This document shows, piece by piece, positions 11,050 to 19,646 of a DNA stretch of 64,000 nt; the first letter of the stretch is position 1; every line of letters starts with the position of its first letter. The notes under the pieces were generated by a model that saw only the letters and a list, made by a program, of their open reading frames with translations, searched no databases and was not told the origin of the DNA. The stretch is from Alteripontixanthobacter muriae. GTDB taxonomy: Bacteria; Pseudomonadota; Alphaproteobacteria; Sphingomonadales; Sphingomonadaceae. The stretch is taken from positions 62,001 through 126,000 of the forward strand of contig NZ_JAAFZT010000003.1 in NCBI RefSeq assembly GCF_013336795.1. Direction: 5' to 3'. A program made the position numbers and the translations under genes.

Positions 11050-13113
11050 TTGTCCACCAGCATCCTGATCATCGTTTTCCTGCCGCTATTGGCAGCCATC
11101 GTGGGCGGCCTTGGCAACCGTTCACTTGGCAATGTTGCGGTGAAAGCCATCACCACCGGTACGCTGTTCGTCTCCTGCGCGCTCAGCTGGCCAATATTCC
11201 TAGGCTTTTTGTCTGGTGATTATTCCGCAATGGTCGTTCCGGTTCTCGACTGGGTACGCTCAGGCGACATGGATTTTGACTGGGCACTTCGGGTGGATAC
11301 GCTGACGGCCGTGATGCTTGTCGTGATCACGACGGTTTCCGCGCTCGTTCACCTCTACAGCTGGGGCTACATGGACGAGGACCCGGACCAACCGCGCTTC
11401 TTCGCCTATCTCAGCCTGTTTACCTTCGCCATGCTCATGCTGGTGACCGCAGATAATCTGGTGCAGATGTTCTTCGGTTGGGAAGGGGTGGGGCTCGCGT
11501 CCTATCTGTTGATCGGCTTCTGGTTCCGCAAGCCGAGCGCCAACGCTGCCGCCATGAAGGCCTTCATCGTTAACAGGGTAGGCGACCTTGGCTTCATGCT
11601 CGGCATATTCGGGACTTTCCTCGTTTTCGGTACCACCTCGATCAGCGCCATTCTCCAGGCAGCGCCGGCCATGTCGGGCGCTAGCGTCGGGTTTCTCGGC
11701 AGCAGGGTCATGGTCATGGATGTCTTGTGCATCCTCCTTTTCATAGGCGCGATGGGCAAGTCGGCTCAGCTTGGCCTGCACACCTGGCTGCCGGATGCCA
11801 TGGAGGGCCCGACGCCCGTCTCCGCCCTTATCCATGCAGCCACGATGGTGACCGCAGGCGTTTTCATGGTCTGCCGCCTCTCGCCGATGTTTGAAACGGC
11901 GCCGGTCGCTCTTGCGTTCGTTACCTTCATCGGGGCTGCAACATGCCTGTTTGCGGCAACCGTGGGAACGGTACAGTGGGATATCAAGCGGGTGATCGCC
12001 TATTCGACCTGCTCACAGCTCGGCTACATGTTCTTCGCTGCAGGCGTGGGCGCATATGGCGCCGCGATGTTCCACCTGTTCACACATGCCTTCTTCAAGG
12101 CGCTGCTGTTCCTTGGCGCGGGATCGGTGATCCACGCCATGCATCACGAACAGGACATGCGTTATTACGGCGCGCTTCGGAAAAAGATCCCGCTGACCTT
12201 CTGGGCCATGATGGCCGGCACTCTCGCGATCACTGGCGTGGGCATCTATTGGCTGCATGCCGGGTTTGCCGGGTTTCATTCGAAAGACGCGATCCTCGAG
12301 GCGGCGTTCGGTCGCGGCACTGAACTCGGTCAGTTCGCATTCTGGCTTGGCGCTTTTTCGGCGCTGCTGACGAGCTTCTACAGCTGGCGCCTCATGTTCC
12401 TGACCTTCTGGGGCAAACCGCGCTGGGCACAGAGCGAGCACATTCAGCACGCCGTTCACCACGGCCATGACGGGCCCGACGAAGCCAACCCTGCGTGGCA
12501 GGAAGATGCGGGTCATGCGGTAACGCACGACGTCCCGGCGCCAGGCGACATGGAGGGAACTGCCGGTTACCATCCACATGAGAGCCCAGTTTCCATGCTG
12601 ATTCCGCTGGCGGTGCTTTCGCTAGGCGCTATCTTTGCCGGGTGGCTGTTCAGCGAAGCTTTCCTCGACAGCGCCGAGTTCTGGGACGGATCGATCTACT
12701 ACAATGAGGGGTTGATCCATGCGATGCACGGCACGCCTCTGTGGGTGAAACTGACCGCTACAATCGTCATGCTTGTCGGGCTGCTCATTGCGTGGTTCGC
12801 CTACATCCGCGACACTTCGGTGCCGGGCAAGTTCGTGGAGCAGTTCCGCCTTCTCCACGCCTTTCTCTTCAACAAGTGGTACTTCGATGAATTGTACGAC
12901 CGGATCTTCGTGCGGCCAGCGTTCTGGTTCGGTCGCAAGTTCTGGAAGGTCGGCGATGAAGGCGGTATCGACCGGTTCGGACCCGACGGCGCAGCGTGGC
13001 TTGTGTCGCGAGGCAGCGTAGGTGCCCGCAAGTTCCAATCCGGTTATCTCTATAGCTATGCACTCATCATGCTGCTCGGCGTCGTCGCGGCGATCACATG
13101 GGTTCTGATGTGA
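11050..13113 (+). CDS. nuoL: NADH-quinone oxidoreductase subunit L
   Basis: 687-aa ND5-type antiporter-like subunit, the distal proton pump, carrying the long lateral helix at its C-terminus. Landmarks: [39 protein letters not shown] and [21 protein letters not shown] histidine-rich loop around residues 475-515 ([11 protein letters not shown]) is common in alphaproteobacterial NuoL. Translation appears to start on TTG 11050, four bases after the nuoK stop; no in-frame ATG or GTG fits the N-terminus better. Confidence 0.96.
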   Translation: MSTSILIIVFLPLLAAIVGGLGNRSLGNVAVKAITTGTLFVSCALSWPIFLGFLSGDYSAMVVPVLDWVRSGDMDFDWALRVDTLTAVMLVVITTVSALVHLYSWGYMDEDPDQPRFFAYLSLFTFAMLMLVTADNLVQMFFGWEGVGLASYLLIGFWFRKPSANAAAMKAFIVNRVGDLGFMLGIFGTFLVFGTTSISAILQAAPAMSGASVGFLGSRVMVMDVLCILLFIGAMGKSAQLGLHTWLPDAMEGPTPVSALIHAATMVTAGVFMVCRLSPMFETAPVALAFVTFIGAATCLFAATVGTVQWDIKRVIAYSTCSQLGYMFFAAGVGAYGAAMFHLFTHAFFKALLFLGAGSVIHAMHHEQDMRYYGALRKKIPLTFWAMMAGTLAITGVGIYWLHAGFAGFHSKDAILEAAFGRGTELGQFAFWLGAFSALLTSFYSWRLMFLTFWGKPRWAQSEHIQHAVHHGHDGPDEANPAWQEDAGHAVTHDVPAPGDMEGTAGYHPHESPVSMLIPLAVLSLGAIFAGWLFSEAFLDSAEFWDGSIYYNEGLIHAMHGTPLWVKLTATIVMLVGLLIAWFAYIRDTSVPGKFVEQFRLLHAFLFNKWYFDELYDRIFVRPAFWFGRKFWKVGDEGGIDRFGPDGAAWLVSRGSVGARKFQSGYLYSYALIMLLGVVAAITWVLM

Positions 13114-14717
13114 TGGGGGGCTTTCCCATTCTTTCCTTGATGTTGCTCGTGCCGTTGGTCGGCGCGATCGTCTGCCTGTTCACAACGGCTCATGCCGCGC
13201 GCATCATCGCCTTGGCCACGACGCTCGCCAATCTCGTGTTGGGGATCATTCTCTGGGCATCGTACGACATAGGCGGCGCGCAGTGGCAGTTCGTCGAAAG
13301 CCAGCCGCTGTTTGCAGGCTTCAGCTATGCGCTCGGCATCGACGGTATCGCTCTGATGCTGATCGTGCTGTCGGTGTTCCTGATGCCAATCTGCATCCTG
13401 GCGAGCTGGGACGGGATCCGCGATCGCGTCGGCGTCTACATGTCCGCCTTCCTGTTCATGGAATTGCTGATCATCGGCGTCTTCGCGGCTCAGGATCTGT
13501 TCCTTTTCTATATCTTCTTCGAAGCCGGCTTGATCCCGATGTATCTCATCATCGGCATCTGGGGCGGGGACAACCGCATCTACGCCAGCTACAAGTTCTT
13601 CCTGTACACCCTGCTCGGCTCGGTACTCATGCTCATCGCCATGCTGTGGATGGTGAACGAAGCAGGCACCTCGTACATTCCGATCCTCATGCAATACGAC
13701 TTCGCATCCGGAGCGCAAAACTGGCTGTGGTTTGGATTCTTCGCCAGTTTCGCTGTGAAGATGCCGATGTGGCCGGTGCACACCTGGTTGCCGGATGCGC
13801 ACGTTCAGGCACCGACGGCCGGCTCGGTAATCCTGGCGGGTGTGCTGCTGAAACTGGGCGGATATGGATTCATCCGCTTTTCACTGCCGATGTTCCCCGA
13901 TGCCTCTGCCCAGTTCGCTTGGCTGATTTTCGCCTTGTCGATGATAGCGGTCATCTACACTTCGCTTGTCGCGCTGGTGCAATCCGACATGAAGAAGCTG
14001 ATCGCCTACAGCTCGGTCGCCCACATGGCGATCGTCACGGTAGGTCTGTTCGCCTTCAATGTGCAGGGCCTGGAAGGCGCCATGATCGTCATGCTGAGCC
14101 ACGGTCTGGTCTCGGGCGCATTGTTTCTCTGCGTGGGCGTCATCTATGATCGCCTGCACACGCGGGAGATCGCACGGTACGGCGGCTTGGCCATCAACAT
14201 GCCTCAGTACGCAATATTCTTTCTGCTGTTCACCATGGCCAGCATCGGTCTACCGGGAACGAGCGGCTTCGTCGGGGAATTCCTTTCGCTGGCAGGTATT
14301 TACCAGGTTTCAAGCTTCGTGACGATCATCTGCACCACGGGCATCATCCTTGGTGCTGCCTACATGCTTTATCTCTACAGAAGAGTCGTGTTCGGTCTGC
14401 AGAGAAATGAAGATGCAGCCGCAATGTCCGATCTGAATGGCCGCGAATGGCTGATGCTGGCGCCGATTGCGGCGGCAACACTGTGGATGGGTGTTTATCC
14501 GGAAAGTTTTCTGGCACCCATGCGGCAGGACATCGCCGTGCTCGATGCGCGACTGTCCAGGGTCGCACCGGAATATGACAGCGCGATCGTTATTGGGACA
14601 CCTCGTCCGAATGCGGCGAACCAGATGAATGATGAACACGGCGCGGCCGAGGCTGGCGAAGCTCACGGTGCCGCAGCCGTTGCCGATGGCGGCATTGCGG
14701 GCGAAGGGGCCCATTGA
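13113..14717 (+). CDS. nuoM: NADH-quinone oxidoreductase subunit M
   Basis: 534-aa ND4-type antiporter-like proton channel subunit. Motifs: YIFFEAGLIPMYLIIGIWGG with the conserved membrane glutamate, WPVHTWLPDAHVQAPTAGSV and KKLIAYSSVAHMAIVTVG. ATG 13113 overlaps the nuoL stop (TGATG); an in-frame ATG at 13098 would add five residues inside nuoL. The C-terminal 40 residues form an Ala/Gly/Glu/His-rich soluble tail. Confidence 0.95.
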   Translation: MGGFPILSLMLLVPLVGAIVCLFTTAHAARIIALATTLANLVLGIILWASYDIGGAQWQFVESQPLFAGFSYALGIDGIALMLIVLSVFLMPICILASWDGIRDRVGVYMSAFLFMELLIIGVFAAQDLFLFYIFFEAGLIPMYLIIGIWGGDNRIYASYKFFLYTLLGSVLMLIAMLWMVNEAGTSYIPILMQYDFASGAQNWLWFGFFASFAVKMPMWPVHTWLPDAHVQAPTAGSVILAGVLLKLGGYGFIRFSLPMFPDASAQFAWLIFALSMIAVIYTSLVALVQSDMKKLIAYSSVAHMAIVTVGLFAFNVQGLEGAMIVMLSHGLVSGALFLCVGVIYDRLHTREIARYGGLAINMPQYAIFFLLFTMASIGLPGTSGFVGEFLSLAGIYQVSSFVTIICTTGIILGAAYMLYLYRRVVFGLQRNEDAAAMSDLNGREWLMLAPIAAATLWMGVYPESFLAPMRQDIAVLDARLSRVAPEYDSAIVIGTPRPNAANQMNDEHGAAEAGEAHGAAAVADGGIAGEGAH

Positions 14718-16180
14718 TGGATTTCGGAAACTACCTTGCACTGATCGCGCCCGAACTGCTGATCAGCATTTCAGGGCTGGTACTGCTGCTCGTCGCTGCC
14801 TGGGTCGGTGACAGCGCCGCGCGACCGATCAGTATTCTTGCGGCGTTGGTGCTTGGCGTCGCCTGCTTCATGGTCGGCCCTGCTTTGTTCGATGGTGCTT
14901 CGGGGCCGGATACCAATGCGTTTGCCGGTCAATTCCGGGCGGACGGTTTTGCCGCTTTTGCGAAAATGCTGATCTATCTTTCTGGCATCGCATGCTTGAT
15001 GATCGCTCCGGCTTTCTTCGAAAGATTGGGCGCCATGCGCGCCGAATATCCGATTCTGATCCTGTTCTCCGTCCTCGGCACGGGGATCATGGTGTCGTCC
15101 GGTAATCTCATCACCCTCTACATTGGCCTCGAACTGAACTCACTTGCTGCCTATGTGTTGGCATCATTCCTTCGCAATGACGGGCGTTCTGCCGAGGCTG
15201 GCCTGAAATATTTCATTCTTGGCGCTCTGGCGAGCGGTATCCTGCTTTACGGCATGAGCTTGGTGTATGGCTTTACGGGAACGACCGACTTCACCCTGAT
15301 CCGCGCCGCGATGACCCTGGAATTGTCGACCGGAGCCCTGTTCGGCTTGATCTTCGTACTGGCGGGATTGGCTTTCAAGATCGCGGCGGTTCCGTTCCAC
15401 ATGTGGACTCCGGACGTGTATGAGGGTGCGCCTACCCCGGTCACGACCTTCTTTGCCTCCGCACCCAAGGTTGCCGCCGTTGCACTCACTGTCAGGGTTT
15501 CGCTCGACGCCTTCGGGCTGCAGGCCGATGCCTGGCGGCAAATCGTCATTTTCGCCGCACTGGCGTCGATCGTTCTCGGTGCGCTAGGAGCGATCGGGCA
15601 GGATAATCTGAAGCGGCTGCTAGCCTATTCATCGATCAACAATGTCGGCTTCATCCTGATCGGTCTCGCCGCGGGCACCCCACAGGGCGCCAGCGCCGTG
15701 CTGGTCTATCTCGCGATCTATGTCGTGATGACGATCGGCAGCTTCGTTGCCATTCTGATGCTGCGAGATGCCGACGGCAATTACGTCGAAAACATCCGCG
15801 ATATCGCCGGCTTGTCGCGTGCCAAGCCCTTGATCGCCCTCATACTTGCCGGAATGATGCTGAGCCTTGCAGGCTTGCCGCCAATGTTCGGATTCTGGGG
15901 TAAGTTCGTCGTGTTTCAGGCAGCGGTTCAGGCTGACCTGATCCTGCTGGCAGCGCTTGGCATAGCGGCCAGCGTAATTGGTGCTTTCTACTACCTCAAG
16001 GTGGTCAAGGTCATGTTCTTCGACGAACCTGCCGGCGTGGTTCAGGGACGCAGCGAAACCGGTCACTGGGTCTTGCTCATCGGCACGGCGATCATTGTTT
16101 CGCCACTTGGCTATCTACTCACGATTCCTCTGGGACTGCTGGCAGATCGCGCGGCCGTGTCGCTTTCCCTGCTGCCATGA
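14717..16180 (+). CDS. nuoN: NADH-quinone oxidoreductase subunit N
   Basis: 487-aa ND2-type antiporter-like subunit that completes the 14-gene complex I set. Typical segments: IGLELNSLAAYVLASFLR, FKIAAVPFHMWTPDVYEGAP and KRLLAYSSINNVGFILIG. ATG 14717 overlaps the nuoM stop by one base. The ending LSLLP is followed at once by an ATGA overlap and the region where birA begins. Confidence 0.96.
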   Translation: MDFGNYLALIAPELLISISGLVLLLVAAWVGDSAARPISILAALVLGVACFMVGPALFDGASGPDTNAFAGQFRADGFAAFAKMLIYLSGIACLMIAPAFFERLGAMRAEYPILILFSVLGTGIMVSSGNLITLYIGLELNSLAAYVLASFLRNDGRSAEAGLKYFILGALASGILLYGMSLVYGFTGTTDFTLIRAAMTLELSTGALFGLIFVLAGLAFKIAAVPFHMWTPDVYEGAPTPVTTFFASAPKVAAVALTVRVSLDAFGLQADAWRQIVIFAALASIVLGALGAIGQDNLKRLLAYSSINNVGFILIGLAAGTPQGASAVLVYLAIYVVMTIGSFVAILMLRDADGNYVENIRDIAGLSRAKPLIALILAGMMLSLAGLPPMFGFWGKFVVFQAAVQADLILLAALGIAASVIGAFYYLKVVKVMFFDEPAGVVQGRSETGHWVLLIGTAIIVSPLGYLLTIPLGLLADRAAVSLSLLP

Positions 16181-16202
16181 TCTGCCGCTGCCCGCCAATG
16201 CC

Positions 16203-16916
16203 TTGCTAGAATTCGTATCCGAAACAGGTTCGACCAATGCAGATCTTCTCCAGCGCCTCGGGCGAGGGGAAGGGATTGCGGAAGGCCACTGGCTGATCGC
16301 CGATCGGCAAACGGGCGGACGCGGCAGGCAGGGACGGAAGTGGTCGGATGGTGCCGGCAATTTCATGGGGTCGGCGATTGTCCATGTCGGCTTCAACTCC
16401 CCTTCGGCTGCTTCGGTTGCGCTCGTGGCAGGTCTGGCGGTACGTTCAGCTGTCGAGCCCTACATTTCCCAAGGCAAAGATCTCATTCTCAAGTGGCCGA
16501 ACGACGTTCTGGTCGGCGGCGCCAAGATGTCCGGTATCCTGCTCGAGCGAACAGGGTACAGCGTCGTCGTCGGAGTGGGTGTCAATCTGGTTAGTGCGCC
16601 CTCTCTTCCCGATCGGCAAACCTGCAGCGTCGCGGACGTAGGCCGTCCGCCGGACCGTGACAGCTTCGCAATCGCACTTGCAACGGGATTTCGGGAGGAA
16701 CTCGGGCGATGGCGGCAATATGGGCTTGAGGTACTGCTGCGCCGCTGGGTAGCCGCCGCACACCCGACAGGAACCAGGCTCACTGTGCATGAGGCCGGAG
16801 GGCACGAAGTGAGCGGTGAATTCGCAGGCCTCGACCCGGCCGGATCGCTCCTGCTGCGGTTGGCTGATGGGACGATGCGTGCCATTCATGCCGGTGACAT
16901 TACTCTGACCCGTTAG
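16203..16916 (+). CDS. birA: Biotin--[acetyl-CoA-carboxylase] ligase; start codon uncertain
   Basis: Attaches biotin to the biotin carboxyl carrier protein through biotinyl-AMP. No N-terminal DNA-binding domain, so it is a class I ligase. Landmarks are [10 protein letters not shown], the ATP/biotin loop [10 protein letters not shown] and the catalytic-lysine motif LKWPNDVLV followed by [10 protein letters not shown]. The homologous frame has no ATG or GTG near the expected N-terminus; TTG 16203 ([10 protein letters not shown]) is the only nearby start and lacks a ribosome site. A coupled ATG at 16177 overlapping the nuoN stop reads into the wrong frame after three codons; one extra C in 16179-16182 would give a 246-aa protein starting MILPLPANA. 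A one-base loss is therefore suspected. Confidence 0.85.
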   Translation: MLEFVSETGSTNADLLQRLGRGEGIAEGHWLIADRQTGGRGRQGRKWSDGAGNFMGSAIVHVGFNSPSAASVALVAGLAVRSAVEPYISQGKDLILKWPNDVLVGGAKMSGILLERTGYSVVVGVGVNLVSAPSLPDRQTCSVADVGRPPDRDSFAIALATGFREELGRWRQYGLEVLLRRWVAAAHPTGTRLTVHEAGGHEVSGEFAGLDPAGSLLLRLADGTMRAIHAGDITLTR

Positions 16917-16924
16917 GAACTTCG

Positions 16925-17701
16925 ATGCTGCTCGTCGCTGATGTCGGCAATACCAATGTGGTTTTCGCCCTGTATGACAATGGCTCGTTTCGCGCCCGCT
17001 GGCGGATCGCTTCGGATGCGCGGCGAACAGGCGACGAGTATGCTGTCTGGCTGCTTCAGTTGATGCAGATCGAAGGCGTCTCGCGAGACCAGATCTCGCG
17101 CATCATCGTCGGTTCCGTTGTTCCCCGCGCAGTTCACAATCTCCAGGTGCTTTCCGAAAAGTATTTCTGCATCGCGCCGATGATTGCGGGCGAGGGCGAA
17201 GCCGCGTGGCCGCTCACCCTGGATGTGGACGAGCCGCGATCCCTGGGCGCGGATCGGGCCTTGAATGCAATTGCGGCGCACACCAAATATGATGGCGACC
17301 TGATTATCATCGACTTCGGTACTGCCACAACGTTTGACGTTGTGGATTTTGCCGGAACCTACAAGGGCGGGATAATCGCGCCCGGGATTAACCTATCGCT
17401 CGATGCATTGGTGAATGCGACGGCAAAGCTGCCCAGGGTGGCGATTGCCGCACCTCGCAACACCAGCGTCATCGGGCGCAACACCGAGGATCAGATGGTC
17501 ATCGGGGTCTTCTGGGGTTACGTGGCGATGATGGAAGGGCTGATCGCCCGAATGCGGAATGAGATCGGGCGGCCTACCCGCGTGATCGCGACCGGCGGGC
17601 TCGCCATATTGTTCGACGAACACACAGAGATATTTGACGCGGTCGACGACGACCTAACGTTGGAGGGCCTGGCCCTCCTTGCAGAAAAGGCTTTTAAGTG
17701 A
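16925..17701 (+). CDS. coaX: Type III pantothenate kinase
   Basis: 258-aa type III pantothenate kinase, first step of coenzyme A synthesis; insensitive to CoA feedback and needing a monovalent cation as a family property. Visible: N-terminal phosphate loop [17 protein letters not shown], the pantothenate-site region [12 protein letters not shown] and [11 protein letters not shown]. The gene lies 8 bp after birA and overlaps the RNase J start by 4 bp, the usual order downstream of nuoN in sphingomonads. Confidence 0.96.
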   Translation: MLLVADVGNTNVVFALYDNGSFRARWRIASDARRTGDEYAVWLLQLMQIEGVSRDQISRIIVGSVVPRAVHNLQVLSEKYFCIAPMIAGEGEAAWPLTLDVDEPRSLGADRALNAIAAHTKYDGDLIIIDFGTATTFDVVDFAGTYKGGIIAPGINLSLDALVNATAKLPRVAIAAPRNTSVIGRNTEDQMVIGVFWGYVAMMEGLIARMRNEIGRPTRVIATGGLAILFDEHTEIFDAVDDDLTLEGLALLAEKAFK

Positions 17702-19344
17702 AAAAGGATTACACACCCGAACAGGAACTGCTGTTTCTGGCTTTGGGCGGTTCGGGCGAGATCGGCATGAACGTCAACCTGTACGGGTGTGACGGTAAAT
17801 GGCTGATGGTCGATTTGGGCATGACATTTTCGGGCAACGAATACCCTGGCGTTGATCTTGTTTTCGCCGACCTTGAGTTCATCGAGGATCGGGCGGAGGA
17901 TCTGATCGGCATCGTCCTTACACACGCGCATGAGGATCACATCGGTGCGGTTCCCTATTTTGCGCAGGAACTTGGCGTGCCACTTTACGCCACGCCTTTC
18001 ACCGCAGAACTGGTCAGGCGCAAGCTTCAGGAAGCTGGGTTGGTCGATGAAGTCGAACTCAACATCATTGAGGGCGCCGACGATTTTGCGTTGGGTCCTT
18101 TCGACATCTCTTACGTGCCGCTTGCTCATTCCATAGCTGAAGGGCATGCGCTTCTGATCGACACGCCTCATGGCCGGATCTTTCACACCGGCGACTGGAA
18201 GCTGGATGAGGAACCGATCATCGGCGAGCCTGCCACCGAGGAGGAACTGACCTCGCTCGGCGACGAGGGCATCCTTGCCATGGTCTGCGATTCCACCAAC
18301 GTCTTCAATCCCGAGCCGAGCGGGTCGGAGGGAGCAGTTTACAAGGGGCTCCTGGAAGAGGTGCGGAAGCACGAAGGCCGGCGCGTCATGGTCACGACCT
18401 TCGCGTCGAATATCGCCCGTCTGCACACCCTGGGCGAGGTGGCGAAGGCGACCGGCCGCAGACTTTGCGTGGCGGGACGTTCGCTCGATCGCATGATCGA
18501 GGTGTCGCAGGACAATGATTATCTTCAGGACCTGCCGGACATCGTCGATTTCGACACGGCCATGCAATTGCCGCGCGGTGAACTGCTGATCATCGCAACC
18601 GGCGGGCAGGGCGAACCGCGCGCGGCGCTATCGCGCATTGCGGAAAGCAATCACCCTCTCAACCTGGTCGAAGGCGATGTGGTGCTGTTTTCCAGTCGCC
18701 AGATACCGGGCAACGAGATTGCGATCGGCAAGGTGCAGAATCGCCTGGCAGAACGCGGTATCGTCATGGTTACCGACCGGCAGAGCATGATCCACGTCTC
18801 GGGCCACCCGGGACGGCCTGAACTTGAAGCGCTTTACAAGTGGCTCCGACCGGAGATTCTGGTGCCGGTTCACGGCGAAATTCGCCACATGCAGGAACAG
18901 GCGCGATTGGGCTTGGAAAGCGGCATACCGCATGCCGTGTTTCAGAAGAACGGCGATATTGTTCGGCTTGCCCCGGGTAAGCCCGAGCGTCTGGCCCAGG
19001 TCCGCTCAGGCCGTCTGATCCTGGACGGCGATATCATTGCTCCGGCCGATGGCGAGTCGATGACGATGCGCCGTCGTCTCTCTCGCGAAGGCGTTGTCGT
19101 CACGATCCTCGATGCGAAGAACCGGCCGACGGTCGAAGGGATCGGTCTGCCGCTTGACGAAGACTACGACGCTTTTGTGGAAGAGTGTCAGGGCGACGTG
19201 ACTCAGGCAATCGGGCGATTGAAGGGGCGTGACCGGAAAGACGATCGCGCCATTCAGGAAGCGGCCAGACTGGCGACCCGGCGAGCCGCAACGCGCTGGA
19301 GCGGGAAGCGCCCGCAGGTCAAAGTCATACAACTGGCAAGCTGA
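17698..19344 (+). CDS. rnj: Ribonuclease J
   Basis: 548-aa metallo-beta-lactamase/beta-CASP ribonuclease with endo- and 5'-exonuclease activity in RNA maturation and decay. The zinc motif is HAHEDHIG at residues 76-83 (His76, His78, Asp80, His81), with FHTGDWKLD further on and the beta-CASP segment [19 protein letters not shown]-terminal domain is present. Starts on GTG 17698 inside the coaX stop codon. The sequence cannot tell the single alphaproteobacterial RNase J from J1 or J2. Confidence 0.95.
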   Translation: MKKDYTPEQELLFLALGGSGEIGMNVNLYGCDGKWLMVDLGMTFSGNEYPGVDLVFADLEFIEDRAEDLIGIVLTHAHEDHIGAVPYFAQELGVPLYATPFTAELVRRKLQEAGLVDEVELNIIEGADDFALGPFDISYVPLAHSIAEGHALLIDTPHGRIFHTGDWKLDEEPIIGEPATEEELTSLGDEGILAMVCDSTNVFNPEPSGSEGAVYKGLLEEVRKHEGRRVMVTTFASNIARLHTLGEVAKATGRRLCVAGRSLDRMIEVSQDNDYLQDLPDIVDFDTAMQLPRGELLIIATGGQGEPRAALSRIAESNHPLNLVEGDVVLFSSRQIPGNEIAIGKVQNRLAERGIVMVTDRQSMIHVSGHPGRPELEALYKWLRPEILVPVHGEIRHMQEQARLGLESGIPHAVFQKNGDIVRLAPGKPERLAQVRSGRLILDGDIIAPADGESMTMRRRLSREGVVVTILDAKNRPTVEGIGLPLDEDYDAFVEECQGDVTQAIGRLKGRDRKDDRAIQEAARLATRRAATRWSGKRPQVKVIQLAS

Positions 19345-19353
19345 GGCGGAAAG

Positions 19354-19641
19354 ATGGCCTGGACTTCCATCATCGCGATCTATGCCCTGTTCTGGGTCAT
19401 AGTTGCCTTCGTCCTGCTGCCGTTCGGCATCAAGACCCATGATGAGGCGGGTCTGGAAAAGGTGGCGGGGCAGGCAGACAGCGCGCCTGCCAATTTCCGC
19501 CCTCTGCGGCTCGTCATACGGGCCACTGTTCTGGCGGGGGTAGTTACGGCACTTTATGTGGCCAATTTCGTCAGTGGCTGGATCGGAGTCGAGGACATCG
19601 ACTTCTTCCCCAAACCTCCCGAGGTAACCTACGCCGAATAG
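19354..19641 (+). CDS. DUF1467 family small membrane protein
   Basis: 95-aa protein with two transmembrane helices (about residues 3-24 and 52-74) and LLPFGIKTHDEAG between them, matching the DUF1467 family of alphaproteobacteria. Function unknown. It follows RNase J by 9 bp with GGCGGA before the ATG, so it is very likely the last gene of the nuo-birA-coaX-rnj transcription unit. Its stop converges within 5 bp on the next gene, on the minus strand. Confidence 0.88.
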   Translation: MAWTSIIAIYALFWVIVAFVLLPFGIKTHDEAGLEKVAGQADSAPANFRPLRLVIRATVLAGVVTALYVANFVSGWIGVEDIDFFPKPPEVTYAE

Positions 19642-19646
19642 GGGCG

